A DNA stretch of 64,000 nt from Jacaranda mimosifolia (GCA_018894105.1 CM032122.1:32395404-32459403); one strand, 5' to 3'; shown: positions 38,916-50,847, counted from the stretch's first letter. Numbers and translations are program-made. Notes: a model not told the origin generated them from the sequence alone.

Positions 38916-39098
38916 CTTCCCGTACTTCACTAGCATAAGGGAAAAAAGTTTCGGTGAAAAATCTGTTAAGATTTTGTACCAATTCATCTAAAGCCCCTGT
39001 CCATAATTATACGCATAATTGTCTGAATTATTGCTTGTTTCGCCTGTTTTCCGGTGAAAATTTTCTGGATTTTTGTTAATATTTTGTAAGGTTGAGAG

Positions 39099-39122
39099 AT
39101 GAGAGATCTGAGCAGCGATTAG
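39099..39122 (+). other. Upstream ORF 2 of the ARF transcript (7 codons plus stop)
   Basis: ATG AGA GAT CTG AGC AGC GAT TAG ends 13 bases before the main ARF start codon. It is very likely within the leader because it is so close. Short uORFs are common in ARF mRNAs and would dampen translation of the main frame unless reinitiation occurs. Confidence 0.55.
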
Positions 39123-39135
39123 TGTGTCTGAAGAA

Positions 39136-42100
39136 ATGGATGCTTCTGAGGTGTTGGCAAAGGGATATAACGAGACCAACGATTGTGATCCCGGACCGGA
39201 AAATGGGAACTCCGGCGCCGGGAAAGGTAAATTTGAGTGTAATTTTGTGATTTTTGTTACTATTTAGCTCCTGGCCTTATTTTTTTCCTTCTTTTTCTAG
39301 TGGATGCTGAAACGGCGTTGTACACTGAGCTATGGAGGGCTTGTGCCGGCCCTTTAGTGACCGTGCCTCGTGAAAACGAGCTTGTTTTTTATTTCCCTCA
39401 GGGTCACATAGAACAGGTTCCATTTGTTTTCTTTTTTCTTTTCAAAATTTTCCGACAATGAAGTATTAATTCAACAGCTAGAGTGATCTGAGTTAGTCAT
39501 AGCTTCTATTAACTTGACTTCCATTTTGGGCTTTGTAACATACATCGGATGAAGCTTAATTTATTCTCAAGTGGAGTTTAAACTGGAATTAAGTACTTAT
39601 CTGAGGGGTTGATTGAAGGGGGTTTTGCTTAATATTTTGGATTTTTTGGTCTAATCTGAGGAGTCCTTTGTTTAGCCCTCTGCTCATAGTTTGCTGGGTT
39701 TTGTTGAATAGGTGGAGGCATCGACTAATCAAAGTGCAGACCAGCAGATGCCGGTGTATAATCTTCCTCCCAAGATCCTTTGCCGAGTGGTTAATGTCAA
39801 GTTGAAGGTACTTCAATTTTTCAACTGAAGCTTAGAGGAAATGATTAACTGATCTACTGGGTTTTCTGGATTGTATGTATATATGTTTGTTATATACTGG
39901 AAGTGATTCCATCTTTTGTGTTTAATTATACACTGGTATTTGTGGTGTGATTAGGCTGAACCGGACACGGATGAAGTGTTTGCTCAAGTTACTTTGATGC
40001 CCGAACCTAATGTAAGCGGATCTATGTGCTTAACGTACTTGTACTGGATTTCTATTTTGGTTTGATGTTTGTTGGATTATTTTTGAACGAGATTTTCTGT
40101 TGCAGCAAGATGAGAATGCAGTAAAGAAGGAACCACTTCCACCTTCACCACCGCGTTTTCTTGTCCATTCTTTCTGCAAAACTCTTACTGCATCAGATAC
40201 AAGTACTCACGGTGGATTCTCAGTGCTGAGACGGCATGCTGATGAATGTCTGCCCCCACTGGTTAGGATGAATCTAGCTAAAATTTATTGAGTTTTCTGG
40301 GTTTCTTTTTATAATGTTATTCATAGCTTTTTATCTTCTACGACAGGATATGTCAAGGCAACCTCCTACCCAGGAATTAGTGGCCAAAGATTTGCATGGA
40401 AATGAGTGGCGATTCAGGCACATTTTTCGTGGTAAGTTTGCAGTACAACTAAGTTCATGATTTGATCACTTGTTTGGGTATGATGTCTACCATGTGCATC
40501 CTTTGATCTATTTAGAGTGCAGTCGGATCGAGTTTAGTTTGGTAAATTTTGTTTTTCAAAATGCAAGTTTGAGTTCGAGACATATATATTAAGCTCAAGA
40601 TTGACAAGTTTGATTTTAAATCGACTCGATTAAACTTAAATTTTCAAACGAGCTTTTAGCTACTAGCCACTGCAAGCTCGAGTTCCAGCTCAAACTCAAA
40701 AAGTTTAAATTAATGAAATGTTAAAAATTCAAAATTCAAATTTGTAAATTACAACATTAATTTATTCATCATAAATATTATAACCAACAATCAAGCTCCA
40801 ACATTGCAAACCATTACAAATTTATATATTATAACATTCATTATAAATATTATAAACCAACTAATTAAGCTCCAAAATTACAAATCATCATAAATATATA
40901 TTATAACATTTCAAAATTCAAAATCCAAATTTGTAAATTACAACATTAATTTATTCATCATAAATATTATAACCAACAATTAAGCTCCAACATTGCAAAC
41001 CATTACAAATTTATATATTATAACATTCATTATAAATATTATAAACCAACTAAGTAAGCTCCAAAATTACAAATCATCATAAATATATATTATAACATTC
41101 ACTTATTCATTATATATAAGTAATATAGTATATATATTAAAAAAAATAAAAATATTAAAATTATATATAGGCTTGCAATCTTTGCGTCTCAATACAGATG
41201 GCTCGAGATTAGTTCAAGGTAAAAATTGAACTCGAATCAGCTTGAAATAGTTTGAGCCGGTGAGTTGGGTTGGCTGGATTGCCTCGAGCTCGATTTGCGA
41301 GATGGCTCAACTCCTTTGCATTACTCATCTATTTGATCTATTAATTTGAAAGTGAATACGGTGAAGGTCCAGAAATCCTTTATATTTATCTATTTACTTT
41401 CTTAGATTTCCTTTATATAATTAATTATTTTTCACTATTTTCGAAATTAGGGAATTGGTAGTAATGCTAGGTTAAACAAGCGGAAATGGGTTTTAGAAAA
41501 TTAAGTAAATTCAATATATCAAAGTTTTTTGAGGTAAGGGAGGAAAATATTTACATGAATGTGATGTATTAATTTGTTCTAGGTCGAATTTAGGTACAAG
41601 ACACTGTTCATCCAGAAACTAGTTTCTTTTTGAACAAAATTAAATTATTAGTAAGCATGTTTTTGATTTGGCTAAGCAGTTTATGAAGTAGTTACATAAC
41701 CACCAAAGCAAATTCATGGAAAGTTGAATTCAACCACAACCTTATATGGTCTCGGCTGTATCCTTTCTTTAAAGTAGAATTGCTTTCATGTATGGAGCTA
41801 TGTGTGTCGTCTTAGGACTATTAACTGCTAATTTTGGTTAAATTTCTGAATTCCAGGTCAACCAAGGAGACATCTCCTTCAGAGTGGTTGGAGTGTCTTT
41901 GTTAGTTCAAAGAGGCTTGTTGCTGGGGATGCCTTCATATTTTTGAGGTTTGGTGCTGCTCTACATGTTATTAGCTATATGCATAATAATACTCTTGATG
42001 CCTGAAATGAGTGCTATACGCTTCCAGAGGTGAGAATGGGGAGCTGCGGGTTGGAGTCAGGCGTGCCATGAGACAACAGGGTAATGCTCCATCATCAGTC

Positions 42101-44486
42101 ATATCTAGCCACAGCATGCATCTTGGTGTTCTTGCAACAGCTTGGCATGCCATCCAGACCAAAACCATGTTCACTGTATATTACAAGCCCAGGTATGTGG
42201 CATGAAATCCCTCTCATTCTTTCAAAAATGAGATATTTGTTTCTGATATAAAAAGATAGTGAGAGGTTAGATTTGCCAACATCTGCTGTGGATAGGGGGG
42301 AAAAGTTGATAAAGAGTGGATTTGTTGCATATGTTTGGTCCCGCTGGATACTTACTATCCTACCTATGATGTTGTATATCTGTCACAGGACAAGCCCAGC
42401 TGAGTTCATTGTCCCTTATGATCAGTACATGGAGTCTGTAAAAAGCAATTATTCAATAGGAATGAGATTTAAAATGAGATTTGAAGGTGAAGAAGCACCA
42501 GAGCAGAGGTAGGCAGCACGTCAACATCCTGAAGAATTATCTCTCAACTTTTATGGTGAATATGGTCCACAATTATTTATGCATTTATGTTTAATTTTAA
42601 TTTTGTAGGTTTACTGGAACTATTGTTGGTATTGAAGACGCTGATCCAAAAAGGTGGCCAGAGTCTAAGTGGAGATGCCTAAAGGTATCACCTCTAAAAT
42701 CCAACTCGACTCATATTCAACCCGACCCTTTTGTAAATAAAATTTTCGACATGTCATCCTGAGAAATTCTACTTTAGGTGCGGTGGGACGAAACCTCAAC
42801 AATTCCTCGACCAGAGAGAGTTTCACCCTGGAAAATAGAACCTGCTCTTTCTCCTCCTGCCTTGAATCCACTTCCAGTGCCTAGACCAAAAAGGCCTAGA
42901 TCAAGTATATTGCCCTCCTCACCTGACTCTTCTGTTCTAACTAGGGAAGGTGTGTTTCTCATTTTACTCTGCTTGATGATCTTTTACTATTGTGGTATTT
43001 TTTTGCTTCCAACTGGTGTAAAAATCTGTTTAATCCATCATTTATGATGCAATATAGGTTCATCTAAGCTGACTGTAGACCCTTCACCTGCCACTGGGCT
43101 CCCAAGGGTCTTGCAAGGTCAAGAATTATTGACCTTGAGAGGCACTTTTGCTGAGAGCAATGAGTCAGACTCTTCCGAGAAGCCATTGTTGTGGAACCCT
43201 TCACCGGATGATGAGAGGATTGATGTTTCTGCTTCAAGAAGATCTGGATCAGATAAGTGGTCACCTCTAGGATGGCCAGAATCATCATTCACAGATCTTT
43301 TATCAGGATTTGGCTCGAAAATTAACTCTCCCCGTGATTTCAGTATGCCTCCTGGTGATCACGCAATTTCTAAGCGACAAACACAAGAGCATGAGGCTAA
43401 GTTTAGCTTAATTGGGAATACTTGGTCTATGATGCCTTCTGACCTCTCACTAAACGTGATGGATTCTAGCTTGAAGAATCAGGTGCAACGAGATGTAAGG
43501 TATGGTGCTTTTGGAGAATTTTCCATGATTCCTGATCCTAGAGGTGGTGATAATCAGCAAGCAAATTGGTTGATGCCCCCACCTACTTCACCATACCTTC
43601 AAATACCATCTGCTCAGTCAAGAGAGCTTTTGCCAAAGTCTTTATTTGCACAACAGCATGATGCTATAAAGCCAAAGGAAGGGAACTGCAAGCTCTTTGG
43701 CATTCCCCTCATAAGTAACTGTGCACCACTGGAACCACCGTTGTCACACAGACATGTGATGCATTCTAATCAATCCCCTGCAATTGAATCTGATCAAAGG
43801 TCTGATCAATTAAAGGGCTCAAAAGTGGTGGATCATTCAGTTCCCACTGGGGAACAAGAGAAGCAATTTCAAACCTTCCCTCCTGTAGCTAGAGATAGAG
43901 AAAGCAAAGGTCATTCTGGTTCGACAAGGAGTTGCACCAAGGTTCTCATCTGGGACATTAGCATTTTCCCTTACCAGGCACACCATTATTCACTTTTTCT
44001 AAAACAGATAAAATCTCGTATTTTCAGGTTCATAAGCAGGGGTCTGCCCTTGGTAGGTCTGTGGATCTTACCAAATTTGACAATTATGATGAATTGATTG
44101 CTGAATTGGATAATCTCTTCGAATTTAATGGTGAACTCAAGGATGGAAACAAGAATTGGCTAGTTGTGTATACTGATGATGAGGATGACATGATGATGGT
44201 CGGAGATGATCCCTGGGAGTAAGATATACTTTGAATTGTCTGGAATATGTCGTGTATGCTGCATTTTAGTGTTGTTCGTTGCTCATTTCTAGTTGTTTGT
44301 AATGTCGTGATCAGAGAATTTTGTGGCATGGTTCGCAAGATCTTAATCCTTACAAAAGAGGAGGTCAAGCGTATGAATCCAGGGACCTTCAATTCCAAAG
44401 GAGAAGAAACTTCATCAGTTGCGGAAGCCATAGATACTAAAGAAGTGAAGAATTTGCCAACGTCTGTGAACCCAGATGATTGCTAG
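39136..44486 (+). CDS. ARF2: Auxin response factor, ARF2 type
   Basis: This nuclear transcription factor binds auxin-response elements; ARF2-type members repress. The 14 coding exons are 39136-39226, 39301-39416, 39712-39807, 39955-40011, 40106-40261, 40347-40431, 41857-41947, 42028-42192, 42389-42508, 42609-42684, 42778-42949, 43058-43941, 44028-44218 and 44315-44486. They keep frame and give 823 aa (the Arabidopsis protein is near 860). The N-terminal dimerisation segment starts [19 protein letters not shown]. The B3 DNA-binding domain is at about 135-240, with [20 protein letters not shown]. The auxin-response domain is at about 265-350. A Ser/Pro/Leu-rich middle carries KLFGIPL (620-626), resembling the co-repressor-binding RLFGI motif of ARF2 proteins. 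The C-terminal PB1 domain is at about 710-795, with the acidic [17 protein letters not shown] face. A tasiR-ARF site lies in exon 12. Intron 6 is enlarged by a transposon. The start is the first ATG that leads into the conserved frame. Confidence 0.95.
40514..41326. mobile_element. hAT-like element in ARF intron 6 with perfect 8-bp duplication
   Basis: ATCTATTT occurs immediately outside both ends (40506-40513 and 41327-41334), a perfect 8-bp target duplication. The left end begins AGAGTGCAGTCGGATCGAG; the right end, read on the other strand, begins GAGTAATGCAAAGGAGTTGAG, so the inverted repeat is degenerate (shared GAGT, TGCA, GGA and GAG). Sub-terminal GAGCTCGA/CTCGAGTT motifs link it to the elements at 3631 and 4536. 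The interior is noncoding and includes a 189-bp tandem duplication. It sits in the same intron whose splice sites (40432 and 41856) remain good. Confidence 0.75.
40727..41100. repeat. Two tandem copies of a 189-bp AT-rich unit
   Basis: The sequence starting ATTCAAAATTCAAATTTGTA at 40727 restarts at 40916 with very few changes and runs through the same landmarks, including CAAGCTCCAACATTGCAAAC and its variant. Each unit has two related halves of roughly 95 bp (TTACAACATTAATTTATTCA versus TTATAACATTCATTATAAAT), so the structure probably grew by two rounds of duplication. Confidence 0.85.
43105..43125 (+). promoter_or_regulatory. tasiR-ARF (TAS3) target site in the ARF mRNA
   Basis: The 21 bases from 43105 (starting AGGGTCTTGCAAGG and ending TCAAGAA) match the known target of TAS3-derived tasiR-ARF in ARF2/3/4 transcripts, with G replacing A at the centre (TTGCAAGG versus TTACAAGG) and A for G at the first position. 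The site encodes the conserved RVLQGQE segment (residues 425-431). Exon 12 contains only one such site, as in ARF2 genes, whereas ARF3/ARF4 genes usually have two. Cleavage or translational repression here would lower ARF protein level. Confidence 0.85.
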
Positions 44487-45949
44487 TTGTCCTCTATCCT
44501 GGTACTTATCTATGTCCACTATATCGTATTGCATGTCTTAAGGGATTTGGGAGTGGAGGATTATACTTTTCTTGTTTTATTGTCTTATTTATTATTTTGA
44601 TTTGGTGTAAATCTTTGCCTCCTGTGCAACCACGCACACAGGTACAATGCGGGCAAGAAAGGAGACTGTATATCCATCTAATTGTTGAATTTTGGGGACG
44701 TCGACTAGTGAGATGCATATGGAGGCCCTTCTTCAACTCTTATATATATAGATGGTTTTTCTTAGTAAATGCAAATTTTGAACCCCTTTCTTGGACCAGC
44801 ATATGGTTCCCTATATCTTTATACATAATATACATGACACACTATGAGCATGTTACCTGTCACCAAACTTCTGTAAATAGCCACTCTCCCCAATTCCCTG
44901 GCATTAATGTAAGTAATACACTGAATGAAGTCTAGTTAGTATGCCCTTAGTTCCTTCTGTGCTGATGATTTTAATGCTTATGAGCACGTAAGTATATTAG
45001 TGTGTAGCATTAATTTGTCTGGTTGAAGATTGTACCTGTGAATCAACATTTCTTGTGGTTGAAGTACTCTTTGTATAGAGAAATCACATTTTGCACAACA
45101 CAAGTAATCTTTCTTGTTATGTCATTTGGGGGAATGTTCTTCCTTTAATAACATAGGGACTTGTTGGAACTGTTCCTTAGGAACAGAATAGTCTCTTTGA
45201 TGAATTCTATTTTTACCACCTTGTAAATTGAAGAATGTCATAACTATGCCTTAAAACTGTTGAAATTTCCTATTCTATTTTATGAATATTTTATGAATTC
45301 ATATTGAGTATATAAAATATTTTCTTGAAAAAAAAAATCTATTCTATGGATTACATACACTTTATGTATTGTGGAGTGAAATATGTGAACAAACATCTTT
45401 TGGAAGAAATGAAATTTAAGGTATCTGGTAAGAATTTCGCCATTGTTGAGGCGACGTATAATCTATTGTTCAACTTGTATAATGTAGTTATCTTCATGAA
45501 ACTTTGACATTACTATTCTTATTTGGTGCAGAATTTGTGGGACATAAGAATTTTTCACTGCAAGGCTTGATATTCGAATTGAAATAATATATCTAGCAAA
45601 AAATAGTTAATAAATATATACACATTTTGAACCCTACATGTGAGTGACAATTAGCTTTCGTAGCATGATGGGGGCCAAAAGCATGGACAAATCATTTAGA
45701 AACTGGAAAACAAAAGCATGCAAGTTTCTGCGCTTCAGACATTTCCTCAAAATAAATGACCAAAAGAGGGAAAAAGAGAAAAAGAAAGAAAAAGGGCCAA
45801 CTCTTGGTTGAAACTAGTTAAGTAAATTGGTCGAGTTCTAAATATTTCATTCTGCAAATGACCATCGTATGCGAGATGGAAGAAGAAAGCAACCTTACAA
45901 CTGATCTGAGAGTCCTCCAAGAGATCTCGCACTGGACAGTATAACAAAC
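44487..45949. other. Tail-to-tail spacer: 3' ends of ARF (+) and ICE1-like (-) genes
   Basis: The two genes converge with 1463 bp between stop codons. The 3' UTRs must occupy much of this. Exact poly(A) sites cannot be fixed. No third gene was recognised. Confidence 0.6.
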
Positions 45950-48900
45950 TTAGATCGTTCCATAAAAGCCAGCTGAATCCAGGAGCACTGCCTTGATTTG
46001 ATCAGGATGGAGGTCTTGGCCGTCCTGGCATTGCTGAGAAAATTTGAACAGAAAAAGGAGAATTTCATAATGATAACTGGAAGGCTTTCATGGGATAAAG
46101 TTTTACGGAACTTCTTCGCTCATGTTTTGTGCATATCCAAAGTGAGTGAATTGACAATAAAACACAAATGGGAGAGAGAAAAAAAAAGATTGTACAAGTT
46201 ATGACTCCCATTGTGTTTCATTTACTTGGTCGAACAGCCTAAAGTTTAGCTATTTCAACTGAATTAAACCATGTTTAGATTTGGTCAAAACTCTAGTTTA
46301 TTATGGCCGCATCTCTGTAGTACCAGTTGTTTTATTGGATTTGTTTCATTAATAGAATCATGATTTGACTTTAATCATTATGGACTAGGTACTACGACTG
46401 AGTGCTACATGATATATTAACTTCTTCACTAGAACTTGTTTGAGTTGCAAATATAAAGTACCAGTTGTTTTATTGGATTTACTTCATTAATATAATCATG
46501 ATTTGACTTTAATCATTATGGACTAGGTACTCTGACTTAGTCCTACATGATATATTAACTTCTTCACTAGAACTAACTTGAGTTGCAAATGTAAAGTATG
46601 GTCACCTCTGCTCGAAAAATATCCAAGGCAAACCCGTTGAAGCAGCTAATAACAGCTTGCTGAATGTCTAGCCCAAGGTTCTCCATAGCACTCATCGTCG
46701 AGAGTAGAAGTCCAGGTCTGCAGCCACAGAACATATGGATGTTTACAGCTCTCCCTTCTCTTAGTCTGACCTCAACCTGTTAATAGTTTTTGCACCATGC
46801 ATCAGCTTCAAAGAGACACCGAAAGAAAAAGTAAACCTAGATCATATATATGTACAAGATGCGATTGTCTTAGCCAAATACATTCAAATAGACTTTTCTT
46901 TTCCATTAGAATAATTAAGTTATTACCCTTGCCGGTTGTCCGTTTTGGGTGGACAGAGGACCTGCAAATGCACTTGGGCTGCGTTCTTCTTTGATACAGG
47001 CAGGAAGTCCGGGAGCCGTAGGCGTCAAAGGGTAGAAGGTAGTGACTGCATTCAGTGAAGAGCTACTAGGAGTGGACTCAAGTTCATTGTGGAGATCATT
47101 TATCTTCTGCAGAAGTTCTTTTAAGTACTCAATTGCATCCCCTAGTATGGAAGCCCTGTCCATCTGCCAACAAGAAGACCGAATTTGTGTCTTATAATGC
47201 AATCGGTGTCAAGGAACTAGAAACATGAAAATTATACTTCTTTTTTCATCTTTTCTCACTTTTTGCCGGTTCAAGGTGCTCATTATGTTTTTCGGGAGGT
47301 TTTAAACCTAAGGCTAACTGCAGTTCTTATGTGTATCCACAAGTTTCCATATGGAATCTTTGAACCTCTTTGTGGGAACCATAGTGTATTATTCGTCAAC
47401 TATAATACATCCCTAAATCTCACTCTCGGTCCAAATCATAACATATGGTATGATTTTATAGAATACTTATAATTTTCGCTAATATCTATTCCTATTCTCG
47501 TTTTACCAAAAAATCAATCTTTTCTTCCTTAATCATCCGAAAGCATGGCCAGCCTACGTGCAAAAAACGTGCATTGGATCTAGGCAAGCAAAAAGAGAAC
47601 TATTTGTAAAAAGGATGGGGACCTCATGCTGGTTAAGATGAACAAGTTTCATAATTCTATAGAGAGGAAGACAACTAAATCAACTGCTTAACAAATGAAC
47701 TCAACATCTCATTTGGTGCCTCATTGAAGAAATAAATTCCAAAACTGCCTGCTGTTCAATTTTTTTGACTCTTAAATAAGAATATCCTACTTCATGTCTG
47801 TGGTCCATAATGTAAGATGCATTTGAAATCAGTTCATAGATTCCATGTGAGTGAATTAAATGCTATATACAACTTTAATATGTATGCCTCTCAATCAAAA
47901 TATGCCAATAAAAGGATTTTAACAAGAATGAAAACAAAAGCTCAATGAATGTGAATTGCTAATGAAAACTGCTTCCATGGCTAAAACATGTCAAAAAAAG
48001 GGTATCATAATTCACGAGAAATTTGCCGCTTAGAATTTCATACCTTGCTGATCTTTGGAACAACTGACCTCAACATGTACAGCCTATCATTGAGCTTCTT
48101 TCTCCGGCGCCTTTCAGCCATCAAATTTTTCGCCGGGGGCCCTTTCTTCTTTCCCTTCTGATCCCCTGCCACGGCTGTGGCTCTGCTGTTTACCTTCAAG
48201 CTATTTCCTCCATTCTTAGCACTCTCTTCTAACTTACTAACAGAACTATTCTCCAAAACTTGATCATCAGAATCATAATACAGATTAGACCCATCAATGC
48301 TAACATCCTCCACATCATCCCCGCAACTTGCTTTCTTTTCCTTTTCACTAATTATCTCTCCCTTCTTATCATTGCCTTCTACACTAGGTCCACTAGTTGG
48401 AGATATCAGGCTTACTTGATTAACTTCATTACCCAAGTTCAAAGGCCTCAAATTGTTGTTGTCAAGGTTTTTCCTAAGGGCAGCCCTCTTTTGAAAGAGA
48501 GTGGGTTGTGCTCCGAGTGAGGCAAAATTATCAAGTGGCTTGAGAATCTTAGACCTGTTAAAGAACAAAGAATTCCCCTGCATGGATCCCTCCCCAAGCC
48601 CAAATGTACCAAATCCACCACTTCTTTGAGGCAATTGAACCAAACTATTAGCTCCAAATTGAGTATTACTGTTAGAGCTGAAATTAAAAGAGCCCATTTG
48701 AGATTGAGCCCCCAAATCATTGAAACCATCACCAAGCAAAATCCCACCACTCCTATTCAGGGCACTTTCAAGATATCCACTTTCACAACCCAAATCAAAG
48801 GCTCCCTCGAAAGGGTTGTTGGGGATTGTTTGCATTAAAGATTTTGGTGGCAGAAAATAGTTTACCTGATGATTAGATGGATCAAGATTGTTGAAAACTG

Positions 48901-49201
48901 AGGCTGCTGTTGGAGAACAGGATGCAGAAGAATCCACTGGCTGCAATAGCAGCTGATTATTATCACCAGATTCATTGAAGTTCTGTGAAAATGAGATGTC
49001 ATGCAGGCCACCGCCATGCATGGTTGCGTGGTGGCTGCTGGCGGCGGCTGAGGCGGTGGCGTTGGTCGTATACCAATCTTCAGCTTCAGCCTCAAGAATG
49101 GACTTGAATGTAGAAAGTTCACCCATTTCCATTTCTTCTTTGTTCTCCAAACCACCATCGCTTCCCTCAATCCAAACCATGCTGTTAACGTTTGACAACA
49201 T
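45950..49201 (-). CDS. ICE1: ICE1/SCREAM-type bHLH transcription factor
   Basis: ICE1/SCRM proteins partner with stomatal-lineage bHLH factors and activate CBF cold-response genes. The four exons are 49201-48044 (386 codons), 47163-46927 (79), 46776-46606 (57) and 46033-45950 (27 plus stop). All junctions are phase 0 and the product is 549 aa, longer than Arabidopsis ICE1 (494). The N-terminus [13 protein letters not shown] is typical. KRAAL at 238-242 corresponds to the KRAAM motif that in Arabidopsis holds the scrm-D/ice1 residue Arg236. The bHLH begins at about 357 ([20 protein letters not shown]) and crosses the exon 1/2 junction ([22 protein letters not shown]). The conserved C-terminal ACT-like region is [18 protein letters not shown] to the end. 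Residues 45-60 form an Ala/Thr/His-rich low-complexity patch, a likely source of the extra length. Intron 3 holds a 138-bp tandem duplication. A TATA-like box lies about 190 bp upstream of the ATG. Confidence 0.95.
46319..46599. repeat. 138-bp tandem duplication in ICE1-like intron 3
   Basis: The block starting AGTACCAGTTGTTTTATTGG at 46319 repeats at 46457 with about ten substitutions, ending in GAGTTGCAAAT-TAAAGTA each time. It lies wholly inside the intron; the second copy ends only about 7 bases from the splice donor of exon 3 (donor GT at 46605-46604). Confidence 0.9.
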
Positions 49202-50091
49202 CCTCTTTTTTCTCTGGAAAAGAAAAAATATAAGTTCTTCTCCAAATGATTTTATGTAATAAAAAAAATTTCTTGAAGGATGAAGTAAAACAAGACTGGC
49301 TTCTGTTCAAGAAGGAAAAACACACACATACACACACTTAGAGAGAGCAAAAAGGAGAGCTAGAAATGGACTTTTGAACAAGAAGAAGAGGTATATATAG
49401 TTGCAGAAGGAAAAAGGAAATAGCTTTATCAGAAAAGAGAACTGTCATTATTTGAGTGAGGCAATCTGACACATAATGCTATAAGCTTCCATCTCTGCCA
49501 TTTCATTACATATAGGGACTAGGAATGCATAATATTATAAGGGAGTAGCAACATAATATATATCTATATACACATAATGATAATATTTGAGAGAAATGAG
49601 ATTTGAATATAAAATTTCTCTTGCATAACTTTCTTTGGAGTTTTTTTCATATCTTATTAATATTTAGTGATAGGACAATATTTTAATATAATTCGATTTT
49701 GATAAATTTAATCATCATTAATATATATATATATATAGATGCACACATAGGTGAGTGTGTGTTTATGTGTGGATAGATATGGTGTTTGTACGTATAGGTA
49801 GCATGGGAGGTACATGCATGAATCATCACATTTGGAAGTTTGTGTAGATTTTGATGGGCTTTTATGGGATATCTTAGGTAGGTTGGTGAATAAATTACAC
49901 CTGATTACTGGTTTTTGTTTTGTTTTTGTGTGTAATTAGGATGTAAAGTAATGATTACAGTCCAGCTAATTTAGAGAAAACAGGACAAATAGTGAGGTTT
50001 TTTGTGATTTAAACCAGCAGAAAAAATGCTTTAACTCAGGATTAGTGTGAATGTGACCTAATAATTCACGTTCATTTTATGTAGGCATGCA
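49202..50091. other. ICE1-like 5' UTR and promoter, then spacer
   Basis: Reading leftward, the leader is CT- and GT-rich (GAGAGAGC and CACACACA on the plus strand at about 49320-49350). Beyond about 49450 the sequence is AT-rich with a (TA)n tract near 49722-49737 and GTGTGTG runs. No additional gene was seen. Confidence 0.5.
49391..49400 (-). promoter_or_regulatory. Putative TATA box of the ICE1-like gene
   Basis: CTATATATAC on the minus strand lies about 190 bases before the ATG, leaving room for a leader of about 160 bases. Position and sequence fit a TATA box, but there is no direct evidence for the start site. Confidence 0.4.
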
Positions 50092-50099
50092 TCTTGAAT

Positions 50100-50505
50100 T
50101 AGGGCTATTAACGAATCGAATCGAACCGAATATTTGAGGATTGGAATTCGATTTGATTCATTTTACTCGTATTCGTATTTGAATCTTAAATTGGGCTTGA
50201 ATTCGGTTCGAGTAACTATTCGACATATTCGGATTCGATTCGAATGTTTGATTAACTTATTTTTTTACTTGAATTTTGAATTATTAATTGATTTTTAGAG
50301 AAGTGGGAAGTAGAATTAGGGATTTGAGAAATGGGATGAAGAAAATTTTAAAATTTGAGAAATAAAAATATTAAATTATTAATATATAATAATATAATAT
50401 ATATATTTTAATATTTTATCGAATATCGAACTTGAATATTATTGGATTCGATTTGAATTCGAATATCGAATTATTTGATAAAGATTTGATTCGTTAACAG
50501 ACCTA
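50100..50505. mobile_element. hAT-like MITE with 8-bp duplication
   Basis: The left end begins TAGGGCTATTAACGAATCG and the right end, read on the other strand, begins TAGGTCTGTTAACGAATCA. The flanks are TCTTGAAT (50092-50099) and TCTTAAAG (50506-50513), matching at 6 of 8 positions, consistent with an aged hAT duplication. The interior has repeated ATTCGATTCGAAT-type motifs and an AT-only core. It has no coding capacity. Confidence 0.65.
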
Positions 50506-50790
50506 TCTTAAAGTGGGTTTATAGGTACCATCATCTCCTTTAAATCTACATAAATTTATATTTTATGTCTATTTTTATTAAAATTTAATTTTTTTCTTCT
50601 TTAAAAATGATAAAGGTGTATTCTATATTTTATAAAAATTCAATTTCGCCTTTAATGTTAAAATTTTTGGTTGCATCCTTGACTTTCTATAACTCTTTCA
50701 AAGTCGAAATATAGTTTATTTTTCAGTTTCATGTTCTTGCAACCACAAACATTTTCTAAAAAATGATAGCAACCCTCCCCACTCTCACCC

Positions 50791-50791
50791 A

Positions 50792-50826
<35 letters not shown>
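50791..50826. repeat. (AAT)n microsatellite
   Basis: About eleven to twelve uninterrupted AAT/TAA units just left of the Tourist-like MITE at 50848. Confidence 0.9.
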
Positions 50827-50828
<2 letters not shown>

Positions 50829-50847
50829 GACTGTGCAAGTGTGTTTG

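Noticed and set aside
48626..49259. Plus-strand open frames opposite ICE1-like exon 1 (about 48260-48838 and 48975-49259)
   Set aside because: They are antisense shadows of the ICE1-like coding exon, with no plant family resemblance.
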